Position numbers and translations under genes: made by a program
In this document: piece after piece, positions 24,639 through 31,576 of the stretch
Layout of the letters: each line of letters starts with the position of its first letter
Position numbering within the stretch: the first letter of the stretch is position 1
Origin: JBJXFK01 sp046155505
Lineage (GTDB): Bacteria; Planctomycetota; Phycisphaerae; UBA1845; Fen-1342
Reading direction: 5' to 3'
Assembly (NCBI GenBank): GCA_046155505.1
Contig: JBJXFK010000230.1
Location: 1-31,576, forward strand
Length of the DNA stretch: 31,576 bases
Notes under the pieces: generated by a model
Database searches by the model: none
Told to the model about the DNA's origin: nothing
The model's input: only the letters and a program-made list of their open reading frames with translations

Positions 24639-26258
24639 CTAGCGCACGCTCACGGAACCGCCGCTTGCCGTGCTGCCGCGTGCGAGCGAATCGGCGTGCG
24701 ACTTCTGCGCCTGAATCAGCAGCGTACCGCTGAGCACCAGCATGACTGCGATAGTCGCGACGACAATTTTGCTTGCTGCAGGCACGAGCAATCGAATGCC
24801 CGGTTCCGCCGACTGACGAAAATACGTCAATTGCAGCACCGCCGCATAGTAGTACAGGCTGATCGCCGTATTCGCGACGATCGCCGCGACCAGCAACCAA
24901 TGCGCCGGGTGTACCGCCGCATTTCCGCCGACGCCCGCCAGTGCCGCGATCAGCCAGAATTTCGCCACAAACCCGCCGAGCGGCGGCAGGCCGACCAGCG
25001 AGAACAGACAGACCGCCAGGCTCGCGGCGACAAGCGGATCGCGCCAGCCAAGGCCGACGAACGCATCGAGTCGCTCGCTGTCGCCGTCGCGCGCTACCAA
25101 TCCCAGGCAGATGAATGCCCCGACATTCATCACGGCATAAATCGCGACGTATTGGGCGATTGCGCTAACCACCGCTGCGTCTTGCGTCCCCGACGTGGGC
25201 ACAATCGCTGCGGCGGCGAGCATCGTGCCCGCATGCGCGATCGACGAGTATGCCAGCATTCGTCGCATGCTCGTTTGTCGCAACGCGGCGATATTGGCCA
25301 GGAACATCGTCATCATCGACAGCGTCGCGGCGGTCCAGATGATCGCATCGTGCAACGCGACGGACGTGGTTGCCGCCGCGGCCAGCGACCCAATCACGCG
25401 CAGCAGCAACACAATGGCCGCCGCCTTGCTGGCCGTGCTGAGCCAGGCTGTGATCGACAGCGGTGCGCCTTCGAACACATCCGGACACCAGAAATGCAGC
25501 GGCACCGCCGAAATTTTGAACAACACCGACGCGAGCGCGAGCAACAGCGCCATGCCCGCGAGCAACACCGTCGCCCCACTCGCGACGCCGTAGACACCTT
25601 CCAACATCAAATGAAGCGACGACGCGATCGTCGGAATGTGCAACGACCCGCTGAGGCCAAAGAGCAGGCTCGCGCCGAATATCGCAATGCCAGTCGTCGC
25701 CGCCCCGAAGAGCACGTACTTCGTCGCCGCCTCAGCGGAGGTGCGCCGCGAGCGATCGAATCCGGCGAGCGCGTAGCTGGGCATGCTGGTCAGCTCGATC
25801 GCGATGATCATGAGCAGCAAATTCGTCGTGCTGGCCATAAACATCATGCCGACGGCCGAGCAGATCAGCAGCGTCAGGAATTCGGCGGCGTGTTCGCGCC
25901 AGCCGCGGTCAAACCAGTGCGCGATTGCAACCGTCACGACCAGCAGGAGCGCCACCACGATGCGCACGAACTGCCCAAGCGAATCCGCGACCATCATTCC
26001 GGGTGCCGTGGTGAAATATCTGTCGCTCGTGCGAATCGTGAACAAATCGATCGCTCCCGGCGCAACGAGCGGCATAGTCATCCACGCCGCGCACGCCGCC
26101 GCCAGTCCGCCCAGCACAGTAATCGTCGTCGCGATTCGCGTGTCGCGACCCAGAAGCACCGCCGCGAGCAGCACCGCCACCGCCGCCGCGACGAGGATGA
26201 ACTCCGGCAGCATGAGCCGCAGCGAGAGCGCGTCGGGTAGCCAGTAGGTTGCTAGCAT
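24639..26258 (-). CDS. nuoN: NADH-quinone oxidoreductase subunit N
   Basis: Antiporter-like proton-pumping subunit of complex I, 539 residues with about 14 helices. It has the conserved Glu in LLLMIIAIELTSMPSYALAG and the broken-helix region HFWCPDVFEGAPLSITAWL, with W and D typical of subunit N. ATG at 26258 follows GGGAAGG. It is the last nuo gene of the block; the gap to nuoM (157 nt) contains a paired heptanucleotide array, and 191 nt separate its stop from the hybrid kinase start. That latter gap has a weak hairpin (24579-24597) and no gene. Confidence 0.95.
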   Translation of the reverse strand: MLATYWLPDALSLRLMLPEFILVAAAVAVLLAAVLLGRDTRIATTITVLGGLAAACAAWMTMPLVAPGAIDLFTIRTSDRYFTTAPGMMVADSLGQFVRIVVALLLVVTVAIAHWFDRGWREHAAEFLTLLICSAVGMMFMASTTNLLLMIIAIELTSMPSYALAGFDRSRRTSAEAATKYVLFGAATTGIAIFGASLLFGLSGSLHIPTIASSLHLMLEGVYGVASGATVLLAGMALLLALASVLFKISAVPLHFWCPDVFEGAPLSITAWLSTASKAAAIVLLLRVIGSLAAAATTSVALHDAIIWTAATLSMMTMFLANIAALRQTSMRRMLAYSSIAHAGTMLAAAAIVPTSGTQDAAVVSAIAQYVAIYAVMNVGAFICLGLVARDGDSERLDAFVGLGWRDPLVAASLAVCLFSLVGLPPLGGFVAKFWLIAALAGVGGNAAVHPAHWLLVAAIVANTAISLYYYAAVLQLTYFRQSAEPGIRLLVPAASKIVVATIAVMLVLSGTLLIQAQKSHADSLARGSTASGGSVSVR

Positions 26259-26298
26259 CGCCCTTCCCCGGGCGCGACCGCGTGCAACCGATCAACAG

Positions 26299-26404
26299 AT
26301 TTTGAATCTTGGATTTTGGATTTTGGATTGGAATACGCGCGGGGCGCGTACCCTCCGCAATCCAAAATCCAATCCCGGCGCGCCGGGACAAAATCCAAAA
26401 TGTC
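26299..26404. repeat. inverted heptanucleotide arrays (ATTTTGG / CCAAAAT) with inner hairpins
   Basis: Left array 26299-26333 has units near ATTTTGG; right arrays lie at 26357-26375 and 26390-26404. AATCCAAAATCCAA (26359-26372) pairs perfectly over 14 bp with 26316-26329. Inside that loop is a second hairpin, TACGCGC-GGG-GCGCGTA (26334-26350). A perfect 14-bp palindrome CCCGGCGCGCCGGG (26374-26387) separates the two right arrays. The whole element lies between the nuoM stop (26416) and the nuoN start. Confidence 0.85.
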
Positions 26405-26415
26405 CGAAGGTTGGT

Positions 26416-27987
26416 TCACTTCGCGAGTCCCGCGATCGCCCCCATCGTGGCGTTGATGAAATTCAGCACCGTTTGCTGCGGCAAGATGCCAAGCAGCACG
26501 CACAGCGCTGCCAGCGGCGCGAGGATCGCCAGTTCGCGCCGATCGGCATCTTGCAAGTCCGCTTGATCCTCGCGCGCCGCACCGAGATAGACGCGCTGAA
26601 TCATCCAGAGCACATACGCCGCCGCGAGCACCGCGCCGAACGCCGCCGCGATGCCGAGTACATGCGAATATCCAGACGCCTTCAGCACCGGCGACGTAAA
26701 CGCCGCGAAGATCGCCAGTACCTCACCGATGAACCCGCACAGTGCGGGCAGGCCGAGCGATGCGAAAAAGCCGATCGTCGCCAGCGAACCGTACATCGGC
26801 ATGCGCAGCCACAACCCACCGAAGCGATTGATGTCGCGATGGTGCAGACGCTCGTAGATCAGGCCGACGAGAAAGAAGCACATCGGGCTGCTGATGCCGT
26901 GCGCGATCATCTGAAACATCGCCGCCGCATAGCCCACGTCGTTCATGGCCGACATGCCGAGCAGCACATAGCCCATGTGCGAAATCGAGCTGTAGGCGAC
27001 GAGCTTCTTGAAATCGTCTTGCGCGATGGTGCAGAGTGCGCCATAGAGAATATTGATCACGCCGAGCGTCCCGAGCGCGACGGCCAGCGTTTCGCCCGCA
27101 CCCGGCAGGATCGGATAGCAAATTCGCAGCATGCCGTAGCCGCCCATTTTCAGCAGCACGCCCGCCAGAATCATGCTCACCGGCGTCGGAGCCTCAACGT
27201 GCGCATCGGGCAGCCATGTGTGAAATGGGAAGATTGGCATTTTGATCGCAAAGCCGATGAAGAGCAGGATGAACATCGTCGTCGCGAACGGCCAGCCGAG
27301 GAACGTGGCCGCGCGGAACGTGCTTTGAATTGCAGGCTCGGTCGCCAGCTTGATCAGGTCGAACGTGCGAACGTCAGCCGCCGGGTAGAAGTGCATCGCC
27401 AGCATCGCGACCAGCATCAGCACACTGCCCGCCAGCGTGTAGAGGAAAAATTTGATCGCCGCGTACTCGCGCCGCGGCCCGCCCCATACGCCGATGAGAA
27501 AGTACATCGGCAGCAGCATCACCTCCCAGAAAATGTAGAACAGAAAGAAGTCGAGCGCGACGAACACGCCCAGCATGCCCGTTTCGAGCAGCAGAAGCAT
27601 CGCCATGTAGCCCTTGAGGCCGCGGCTGAGCTTCCACGATTCAAAATTCCAACTCGCGGCGACGGCGAGCATGCAAATGAACGTCGTCAGCAAGACGAGG
27701 GGCATGCTGAGTCCGTCGATGCCGAGGAAATACTCGACTTTGAATGACGTGCCGGCCGAGAACCAAGTGTGCCGCTGCTCGAAATAGAGCTTGCCGTATT
27801 CGCGCGTCGCCGTCGCGGCGTCGCCGAAAAGGAACGGCCCGAGCAACAAGAGCGACAACACAAACGTCGCCGCCGAAAAGCCGATAGCCGCGCGCTTGAT
27901 CGCACCGCCGTCGCGCAGGCAGAGCACGACCAACATGCCAATCAGCGGCAGGAACACGATCCAGGATAGAAGCGAACTTTGATTCAT
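26416..27987 (-). CDS. nuoM: NADH-quinone oxidoreductase subunit M
   Basis: Antiporter-like proton-pumping subunit, 523 residues, about 14 helices. Key features are E155 in FYIFWEVMLLPMYFLIG and HTWLPDAHVEAPTPVSMILA with GVLLKMGGYG, the quinone-oxidoreductase/antiporter signature of subunit M. The ATG overlaps the nuoL stop (ATGA), and its GGAGAG ribosome site (27996-28001) lies inside the nuoL tail, so translation is likely coupled. The stop is 12 nt from a heptanucleotide array. Confidence 0.97.
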   Translation of the reverse strand: MNQSSLLSWIVFLPLIGMLVVLCLRDGGAIKRAAIGFSAATFVLSLLLLGPFLFGDAATATREYGKLYFEQRHTWFSAGTSFKVEYFLGIDGLSMPLVLLTTFICMLAVAASWNFESWKLSRGLKGYMAMLLLLETGMLGVFVALDFFLFYIFWEVMLLPMYFLIGVWGGPRREYAAIKFFLYTLAGSVLMLVAMLAMHFYPAADVRTFDLIKLATEPAIQSTFRAATFLGWPFATTMFILLFIGFAIKMPIFPFHTWLPDAHVEAPTPVSMILAGVLLKMGGYGMLRICYPILPGAGETLAVALGTLGVINILYGALCTIAQDDFKKLVAYSSISHMGYVLLGMSAMNDVGYAAAMFQMIAHGISSPMCFFLVGLIYERLHHRDINRFGGLWLRMPMYGSLATIGFFASLGLPALCGFIGEVLAIFAAFTSPVLKASGYSHVLGIAAAFGAVLAAAYVLWMIQRVYLGAAREDQADLQDADRRELAILAPLAALCVLLGILPQQTVLNFINATMGAIAGLAK

Positions 27988-30380
27988 CCGCGGCGCTCTC
28001 CAACGCCCGCTGCGTGCTGCGCGCTCATTCCAGCCGAGCCCCGACCGTCAGGAAGGGGTTGTGCATCGATCGCGCGAAACCCCTCCCCTACGGTCGGGGC
28101 TCGGAAAATACGCTCAAGCTTTGGATCGTGCGCGACCAACTTTTGCCACAGACCGCTCCATGGCACGAGAATGGTACAGAGTGCGAGGCTCAGCAGCAGC
28201 AGCGCGAATCCCAGATCGCCGCCGGTGAGCAGAAAAATCAGCAGCGATGCGAGTGAGGCCATCGCGACGAACACATATTGCCGCACGCGACCGGTTTGAA
28301 GTTGACTCAGGCCGCCGCCGACCGCCCAGAACGACGAGCCGACGCCGTTAACCGCGCTATCGACGCCGCGCGCGTCGAGAACGACGCCGCTGAAGCGGGC
28401 GACGCGTTCGATCATGTATGTCACTTGATTGACGACGCCATCCACGACCCATTCGTCGAACAACCGGCAGGCGATGGCCAGCACCTTCGCACCGCCGACG
28501 AAAATCGCGGCGTACAGTTCATCGATAAAGAACTTCCGCGAGATGATCGCGTGCGCGAGTCGCACGACCGGCAGCGCCGCGATGCGGCCGGCGAGGTCAA
28601 GACCATCGCGATACAGCCACCACGCGCCGCCCAGACCGACCAACCACGCAAAGCCGACATATGATCCGAGGCACATGTGCTGCTGCTCGACCTTCGGATC
28701 GTGAGCATCACGCAGCGGCGACCCGACGAACGCCGGCTCGGCGGCGGCGACAAAGCTGCGGAACAGAAACCAGCCGCTGAGAATCGTCATCGCTGCGAGG
28801 ATCATGAGCGGCGCGGTGAGCGCGGGATGTTCGCGCGCCGCGGCGTGCAGCCGTTCATCGCGCGGCTTGCCAAGAAACGTCAGGACATACATGCGACCCA
28901 TATAGAGCGGCGTGAGGTAGGCGATCGCCAATGCAATCGCGAACAGCCACCACGAAATCGGCGACAAACTCGCATCGCCGCCGGTCGCGCGGGCCAGTGT
29001 CACGCCGAGAATTTCGTCTTTGCTGTAATAGCCACCGATGCCCAGGCCCAGCCACGGGATGCCGGCACCCGAGATGGCCAGAACGGCGATGCCCATCGTG
29101 ATCGCCGTCTTCGGCATGCGATGCATCAAGCCGCCGAACTTGCGAATGTCCTGTTCCTGATGCGTCCCGTGAATGACCTGCCCCGCGCCGAGGAACAGCA
29201 GTGCCTTGAAGAACGCATGCGTCAGCAGGTGAAACAGCGCGCCGACCCACGCGCCGACGCCGATCGCGAAGATCATGTAGCCGAGTTGCGAAAGCGTGGA
29301 GTACGCCAAGATGCGTTTGATGTCGGTCTGCACGAGGGCCATGAGGGCAGCGAGCACGAGCGTGATGCAGCCGATGACCGCGATCACACCGAGCGCCACG
29401 GGTGTCAGCAACGACGTCACCCGCGCGACCAAGTACACGCCGGCGGCCACCATTGTCGCGGCGTGAATCAGCGCCGACACAGGCGTTGGGCCTTCCATCG
29501 CATCAGGCAGCCAGACGTGCAGCGGGAACTGCGCGCTCTTGCCGACCGCTCCGCAAAACAGGCCGACGCCCAGCCACGTCGCGGCGGAAATCCCGAGCCA
29601 TTCGGTCTGGAACAGCGGCGCGGCCGGCGAAAGGGCCGCGAAAATCGCCGCCGCACCGGTTAGCGACAGCGTGCCGAGGTACGCGAGGCACATTGCGATG
29701 CCGACCATGAATCCGAAGTCGCCCACGCGATTGACGAGAAACGCCTTGAACGCCGCCGCCCGCGCCGCGGGGCGATCGTGCCAGAAACCGATCAGCAGAT
29801 AGCTCGACAGGCCGACGAGCTCCCAGAACACGAACATGATCAGCAGGTTCTCGCTAAGCACGAGGCCGAGCATCGAGAAGCAAAAGAGCGACAGAAACGC
29901 GAAATAGCGCCCGAATCGCGCATCGCCATGCATGTAGCCGATGCTGAATACGTGGATGCACGTCGCGCAGACCGTGATCATCACGAACATGATGATCGTC
30001 AGTGAGTCAACTTGGAGGCTGAGCGGAATCGTGATGCCGCCGACCGCGAGCCAGGTGAACAGCCCGGCCGCGCCGGACCGCGTGGCCTCGGCTCGTGCAT
30101 CGGCACCCGCCGCGGACCAGACGATCAGCGCAATGATGGACAGCAAGAGCGACAGCGCGATTCCCGCCGTAGCAATCCAGCCGGCGATCGGATCGATCGC
30201 GTCGCGCTGCGCCGGGTGATCGCGGTGTGTCGCTGCGCCATCCGTTTGATCAAAGTCCGCCCACAGCTCGCTCGGCACGGGCAGCGCCGCAACCCAGCGC
30301 CGCGCAAACACCAGCACCGCGAACGCCGCCAACGGCGCGATCACGGCGAGGAGCAGAAGGGTTTGCAAAAGGCCGGCCAT
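27984..30380 (-). CDS. nuoL: NADH-quinone oxidoreductase subunit L, with palindrome-encoded tail
   Basis: Distal proton-pumping subunit of complex I, 798 residues including the long lateral helix region after about 560. E187 lies in LIMFVFWELVGLSSYLLIGFW, and the PTPVSALIHAATMVAAGVYL signature is intact. I chose ATG 30380 (MAGLLQTLLLL) because GGAG lies 5 nt upstream; the frame stays open 37 codons further but that part is a heptanucleotide array, not NuoL. A hydrophilic insert (about 36-65) follows the first helix. Residues about 759-783 are encoded by a long palindromic repeat (28034-28104), giving the tail RAPTVGEGFRAIDAQPLPDG; the frame then runs to the ATGA overlap with nuoM. Confidence 0.95.
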   Translation of the reverse strand: MAGLLQTLLLLAVIAPLAAFAVLVFARRWVAALPVPSELWADFDQTDGAATHRDHPAQRDAIDPIAGWIATAGIALSLLLSIIALIVWSAAGADARAEATRSGAAGLFTWLAVGGITIPLSLQVDSLTIIMFVMITVCATCIHVFSIGYMHGDARFGRYFAFLSLFCFSMLGLVLSENLLIMFVFWELVGLSSYLLIGFWHDRPAARAAAFKAFLVNRVGDFGFMVGIAMCLAYLGTLSLTGAAAIFAALSPAAPLFQTEWLGISAATWLGVGLFCGAVGKSAQFPLHVWLPDAMEGPTPVSALIHAATMVAAGVYLVARVTSLLTPVALGVIAVIGCITLVLAALMALVQTDIKRILAYSTLSQLGYMIFAIGVGAWVGALFHLLTHAFFKALLFLGAGQVIHGTHQEQDIRKFGGLMHRMPKTAITMGIAVLAISGAGIPWLGLGIGGYYSKDEILGVTLARATGGDASLSPISWWLFAIALAIAYLTPLYMGRMYVLTFLGKPRDERLHAAAREHPALTAPLMILAAMTILSGWFLFRSFVAAAEPAFVGSPLRDAHDPKVEQQHMCLGSYVGFAWLVGLGGAWWLYRDGLDLAGRIAALPVVRLAHAIISRKFFIDELYAAIFVGGAKVLAIACRLFDEWVVDGVVNQVTYMIERVARFSGVVLDARGVDSAVNGVGSSFWAVGGGLSQLQTGRVRQYVFVAMASLASLLIFLLTGGDLGFALLLLSLALCTILVPWSGLWQKLVAHDPKLERIFRAPTVGEGFRAIDAQPLPDGRGSAGMSAQHAAGVGERRG
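28034..28104. repeat. long palindrome, copy 2, inside the nuoL reading frame
   Basis: A perfect 14-bp outer arm CCGAGCCCCGACCG (28034-28047) pairs with 28091-28104, and an inner arm AGGGGTT (28054-28060) with AACCCCT (28078-28084). It has the same words as the palindrome at 19698-19773. It is read through in frame at the 3' end of nuoL and ends about 33 nt upstream of the nuoM ribosome site. Confidence 0.9.
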
Positions 30381-30391
30381 TGCTACTCCGA

Positions 30392-30495
30392 AATGCAGAA
30401 TTAAGAATGCACAGTGCAGAGAGCGTTCACGCTCCAGATACGTCGGCACGCGCGCGGAAGCTTTCTGCATTCTGCATTCTTCATTCTGCATTCAT
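30392..30495. repeat. inverted heptanucleotide arrays (AATGCAG / CATTCTG) between nuoK and nuoL
   Basis: Left array 30392-30419 has four units near AATGCAG; right array 30461-30495 has five units near CATTCTG. 30392-30411 and 30473-30492 can pair over 20 bp with one mismatch, around a 61-nt loop holding a small hairpin (GAGCG-TTCA-CGCTC, 30421-30434). The last right-arm unit contains the nuoK stop (TGA, 30492-30494). The left arm ends 3 nt before the nuoL ribosome site, so an RNA stem would abut it. Confidence 0.85.
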
Positions 30496-30803
30496 CCTTT
30501 CAACTCGTCCGCCCGATCAACGTCGATCGTCGAGTGCGTTTGATACAGGTTCAGAAAAATCGCCAGCGCAATCGCCGCCTCCGCCGCAGCGAGCACGATC
30601 ACAAACACCGCCGCGATCTGCCCGTCCAACCCGCCGACGCGATAGCGACCGAACGCGACAAAGTTGAGCACCGCCGCGCTGAGCACCAGCTCGACGCCGA
30701 TCAATACGCCGATCGCGTTGCGGCGTGTGACCATGACGGCGAGGCCGACGCAGAAGACGAGCGTGGAGAGGATCAGGTAGTGGGTCAGGCCGATGATCAG
30801 CAT
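30492..30803 (-). CDS. nuoK: NADH-quinone oxidoreductase subunit K
   Basis: Small complex I membrane subunit of 103 residues with three helices, homologous to MrpC/ND4L. The conserved second helix NAIGVLIGVELVLSAAVLNF includes the proton-path Glu, and a second Glu is in VLAAAEAAIALAIFL. The ATG at 30803 overlaps the nuoJ stop by 7 nt, so the two are coupled. The stop codon belongs to a heptanucleotide array that separates it from nuoL by 111 nt, an unusually long gap for this gene pair. Confidence 0.96.
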   Translation of the reverse strand: MLIIGLTHYLILSTLVFCVGLAVMVTRRNAIGVLIGVELVLSAAVLNFVAFGRYRVGGLDGQIAAVFVIVLAAAEAAIALAIFLNLYQTHSTIDVDRADELKG

Positions 30804-31336
30804 CGTCTCTCACCGTGCTCCATTGGCCGTCCGGTCGCTGCCGCCGGACGCGCCAAGTACGCCGCCCCAATCAACACCGCCAGCAGCAGCACCGAGATCA
30901 ACTCAAACGGCAACAAGTACTCCGTCAGCAACGCGCGACCGATCTGCTTGACCTCCACCATCTCTGCCGTCGGCGATGCGTCCGGCAAAACCGGCCACGG
31001 TGTGCCGAGTAACACCAGTAACATGCCGACCAGCAACACGCACGCAAGTCCGATCGCCGCCGCCACCTCGCGTCGCGGCACAATGGGCTGCAGCCGCGGA
31101 TCGCGCGACGTGAGCATGACTCCGAACACAATCAGGATCAGCACGCCGCCGACATACAGGATGAGCTGCACCACCGCGAGAAATGTCGCCGACAGCGCGA
31201 AATAGAGTCCAGCCGCCGCACCGAGCGTGCCCAGCAGCCAGATCGCCGCGCGCACGATGTTCCGCGTGACCAGGATCGCCAGCGCCGACCCGGCCATGAT
31301 CGTCGCGAACAAATAGAACGCCAGCGCTTCGAGCAC
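30797..31336 (-). CDS. nuoJ: NADH-quinone oxidoreductase subunit J
   Basis: Complex I membrane subunit of 179 residues with five helices. The characteristic third-helix region AVVQLILYVGGVLILIVFG, which forms the pi-bulge helix in this family, is present, and ELISVLLLAVLIGAAYLAR closes the last helix. The start is GTG at 31336, with GGGAG 7 nt upstream and only 3 nt after the stop of the upstream membrane ORF. An expanded loop (about 120-145) between helices 4 and 5 is polar. Overlaps nuoK. Confidence 0.95.
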   Translation of the reverse strand: MLEALAFYLFATIMAGSALAILVTRNIVRAAIWLLGTLGAAAGLYFALSATFLAVVQLILYVGGVLILIVFGVMLTSRDPRLQPIVPRREVAAAIGLACVLLVGMLLVLLGTPWPVLPDASPTAEMVEVKQIGRALLTEYLLPFELISVLLLAVLIGAAYLARPAAATGRPMEHGERRC

Positions 31337-31339
31337 GCA

Positions 31340-31576
31340 CTAACTCCCGACCAGCGGCCGCCGCACGGCCATCGGCCCGACCAGTTCGCTACGCCGCCGC
31401 AATCCGCCGATCGCCGCTGCGACGAACCACGCGATTACGCCAACCATCGCGATCGACAGCAGAATCGATATTCCGTCGGCCACCATCGCGAACCCGCCGC
31501 TCTGCCGTCGCGCCAGCTCCCAAACCGCCGCGAGGCATAACACCGCCAAATTCAGCGGCAGCAGCACCTGCACGCA
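31340..31576 (-). CDS. small membrane protein upstream of nuoJ (5' end off the window)
   Basis: At least 77 residues; the frame is still open at the right edge, and the first possible start inside the window is GTG at 31573, so the true start may lie outside. Two hydrophobic helices are visible (about 3-17 and 34-54), then a basic tail (GGLRRRSELVGPMAVRRPLVG). It ends 3 nt before the nuoJ start and so is in the same transcript. The standard nuo gene here would be nuoI, which lies elsewhere in this window. I do not recognise this protein. Confidence 0.6.
   Translation of the reverse strand, partial: CVQVLLPLNLAVLCLAAVWELARRQSGGFAMVADGISILLSIAMVGVIAWFVAAAIGGLRRRSELVGPMAVRRPLVGS

Noticed and set aside
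24624..26240. Very long open frame on the plus strand opposite nuoN, and similar ones opposite nuoM and the GT-C-like gene
   Set aside because: They are extremely rich in Arg, Gln, His and Asp, as expected for antisense frames in GC-rich membrane-protein genes, and match no family.
30381..30491. 37-codon N-terminal extension of NuoL with MQNEECRMQK-like sequence
   Set aside because: It is encoded by the inverted heptad array, is unlike NuoL, and the ATG at 30380 has its own ribosome site.

Overview
The window is GC-rich bacterial DNA with tightly packed genes. Its style suggests a planctomycete (Planctomycetota), possibly of the Phycisphaerae or a related deep lineage. The reasons are a small ECF sigma factor of the type abundant there, secreted ThuA and PQQ-propeller proteins, a short lipoprotein-like protein, and intergenic palindromes of a kind I associate with that phylum. 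This placement is inference; there is no rRNA or tRNA in the window to confirm it.

Layout. Positions 1-559 hold no gene but carry one copy of a roughly 280-bp duplicated module. A two-component pair follows on the plus strand (response regulator 560-1270, sensor kinase 1286-3154). From 12662 down to 3168 runs a long minus-strand series: tandem DinB protein, DinB protein, Dps, aldo/keto reductase, Fe/Mn superoxide dismutase, UDP-glucuronate decarboxylase-like enzyme, flippase-like membrane protein, GT-C-like membrane protein and a Memo-family protein. The first half is an oxidative-stress block. The second half is a surface-carbohydrate block whose last three genes overlap by ATGA and are probably translated as one unit. 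Next come a small glycine-rich membrane protein and an M29 aminopeptidase (plus), then an ECF sigma factor and a ThuA protein (minus).

The right half is built around respiratory complex I. nuoJ, nuoK, nuoL, nuoM and nuoN run leftward from the right edge, and nuoI and nuoA lie about 7 kb further on, preceded by a small lipoprotein-like gene. Between the two blocks sit a PQQ-propeller protein, a MOSC protein, a secreted methyltransferase-like protein and a hybrid histidine kinase. nuoB-H are not in the window; some may lie beyond the right edge.

The most unusual feature is the non-coding DNA. Nearly every gap over about 100 bp carries a repeat: five heptanucleotide (7-bp period) arrays with different unit sequences, all at or just after a minus-strand stop codon and three folding into inverted pairs; two copies of a long palindrome, one read through in frame as the C-terminal tail of NuoL; a nested palindrome that begins at a stop codon; an inverted dispersed repeat pair; and a duplicated module that places a promoter-like TTGACC-N18-TA element at a similar distance upstream of two unrelated plus-strand genes. 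No CRISPR array, tRNA, rRNA, insertion sequence or prophage was seen.
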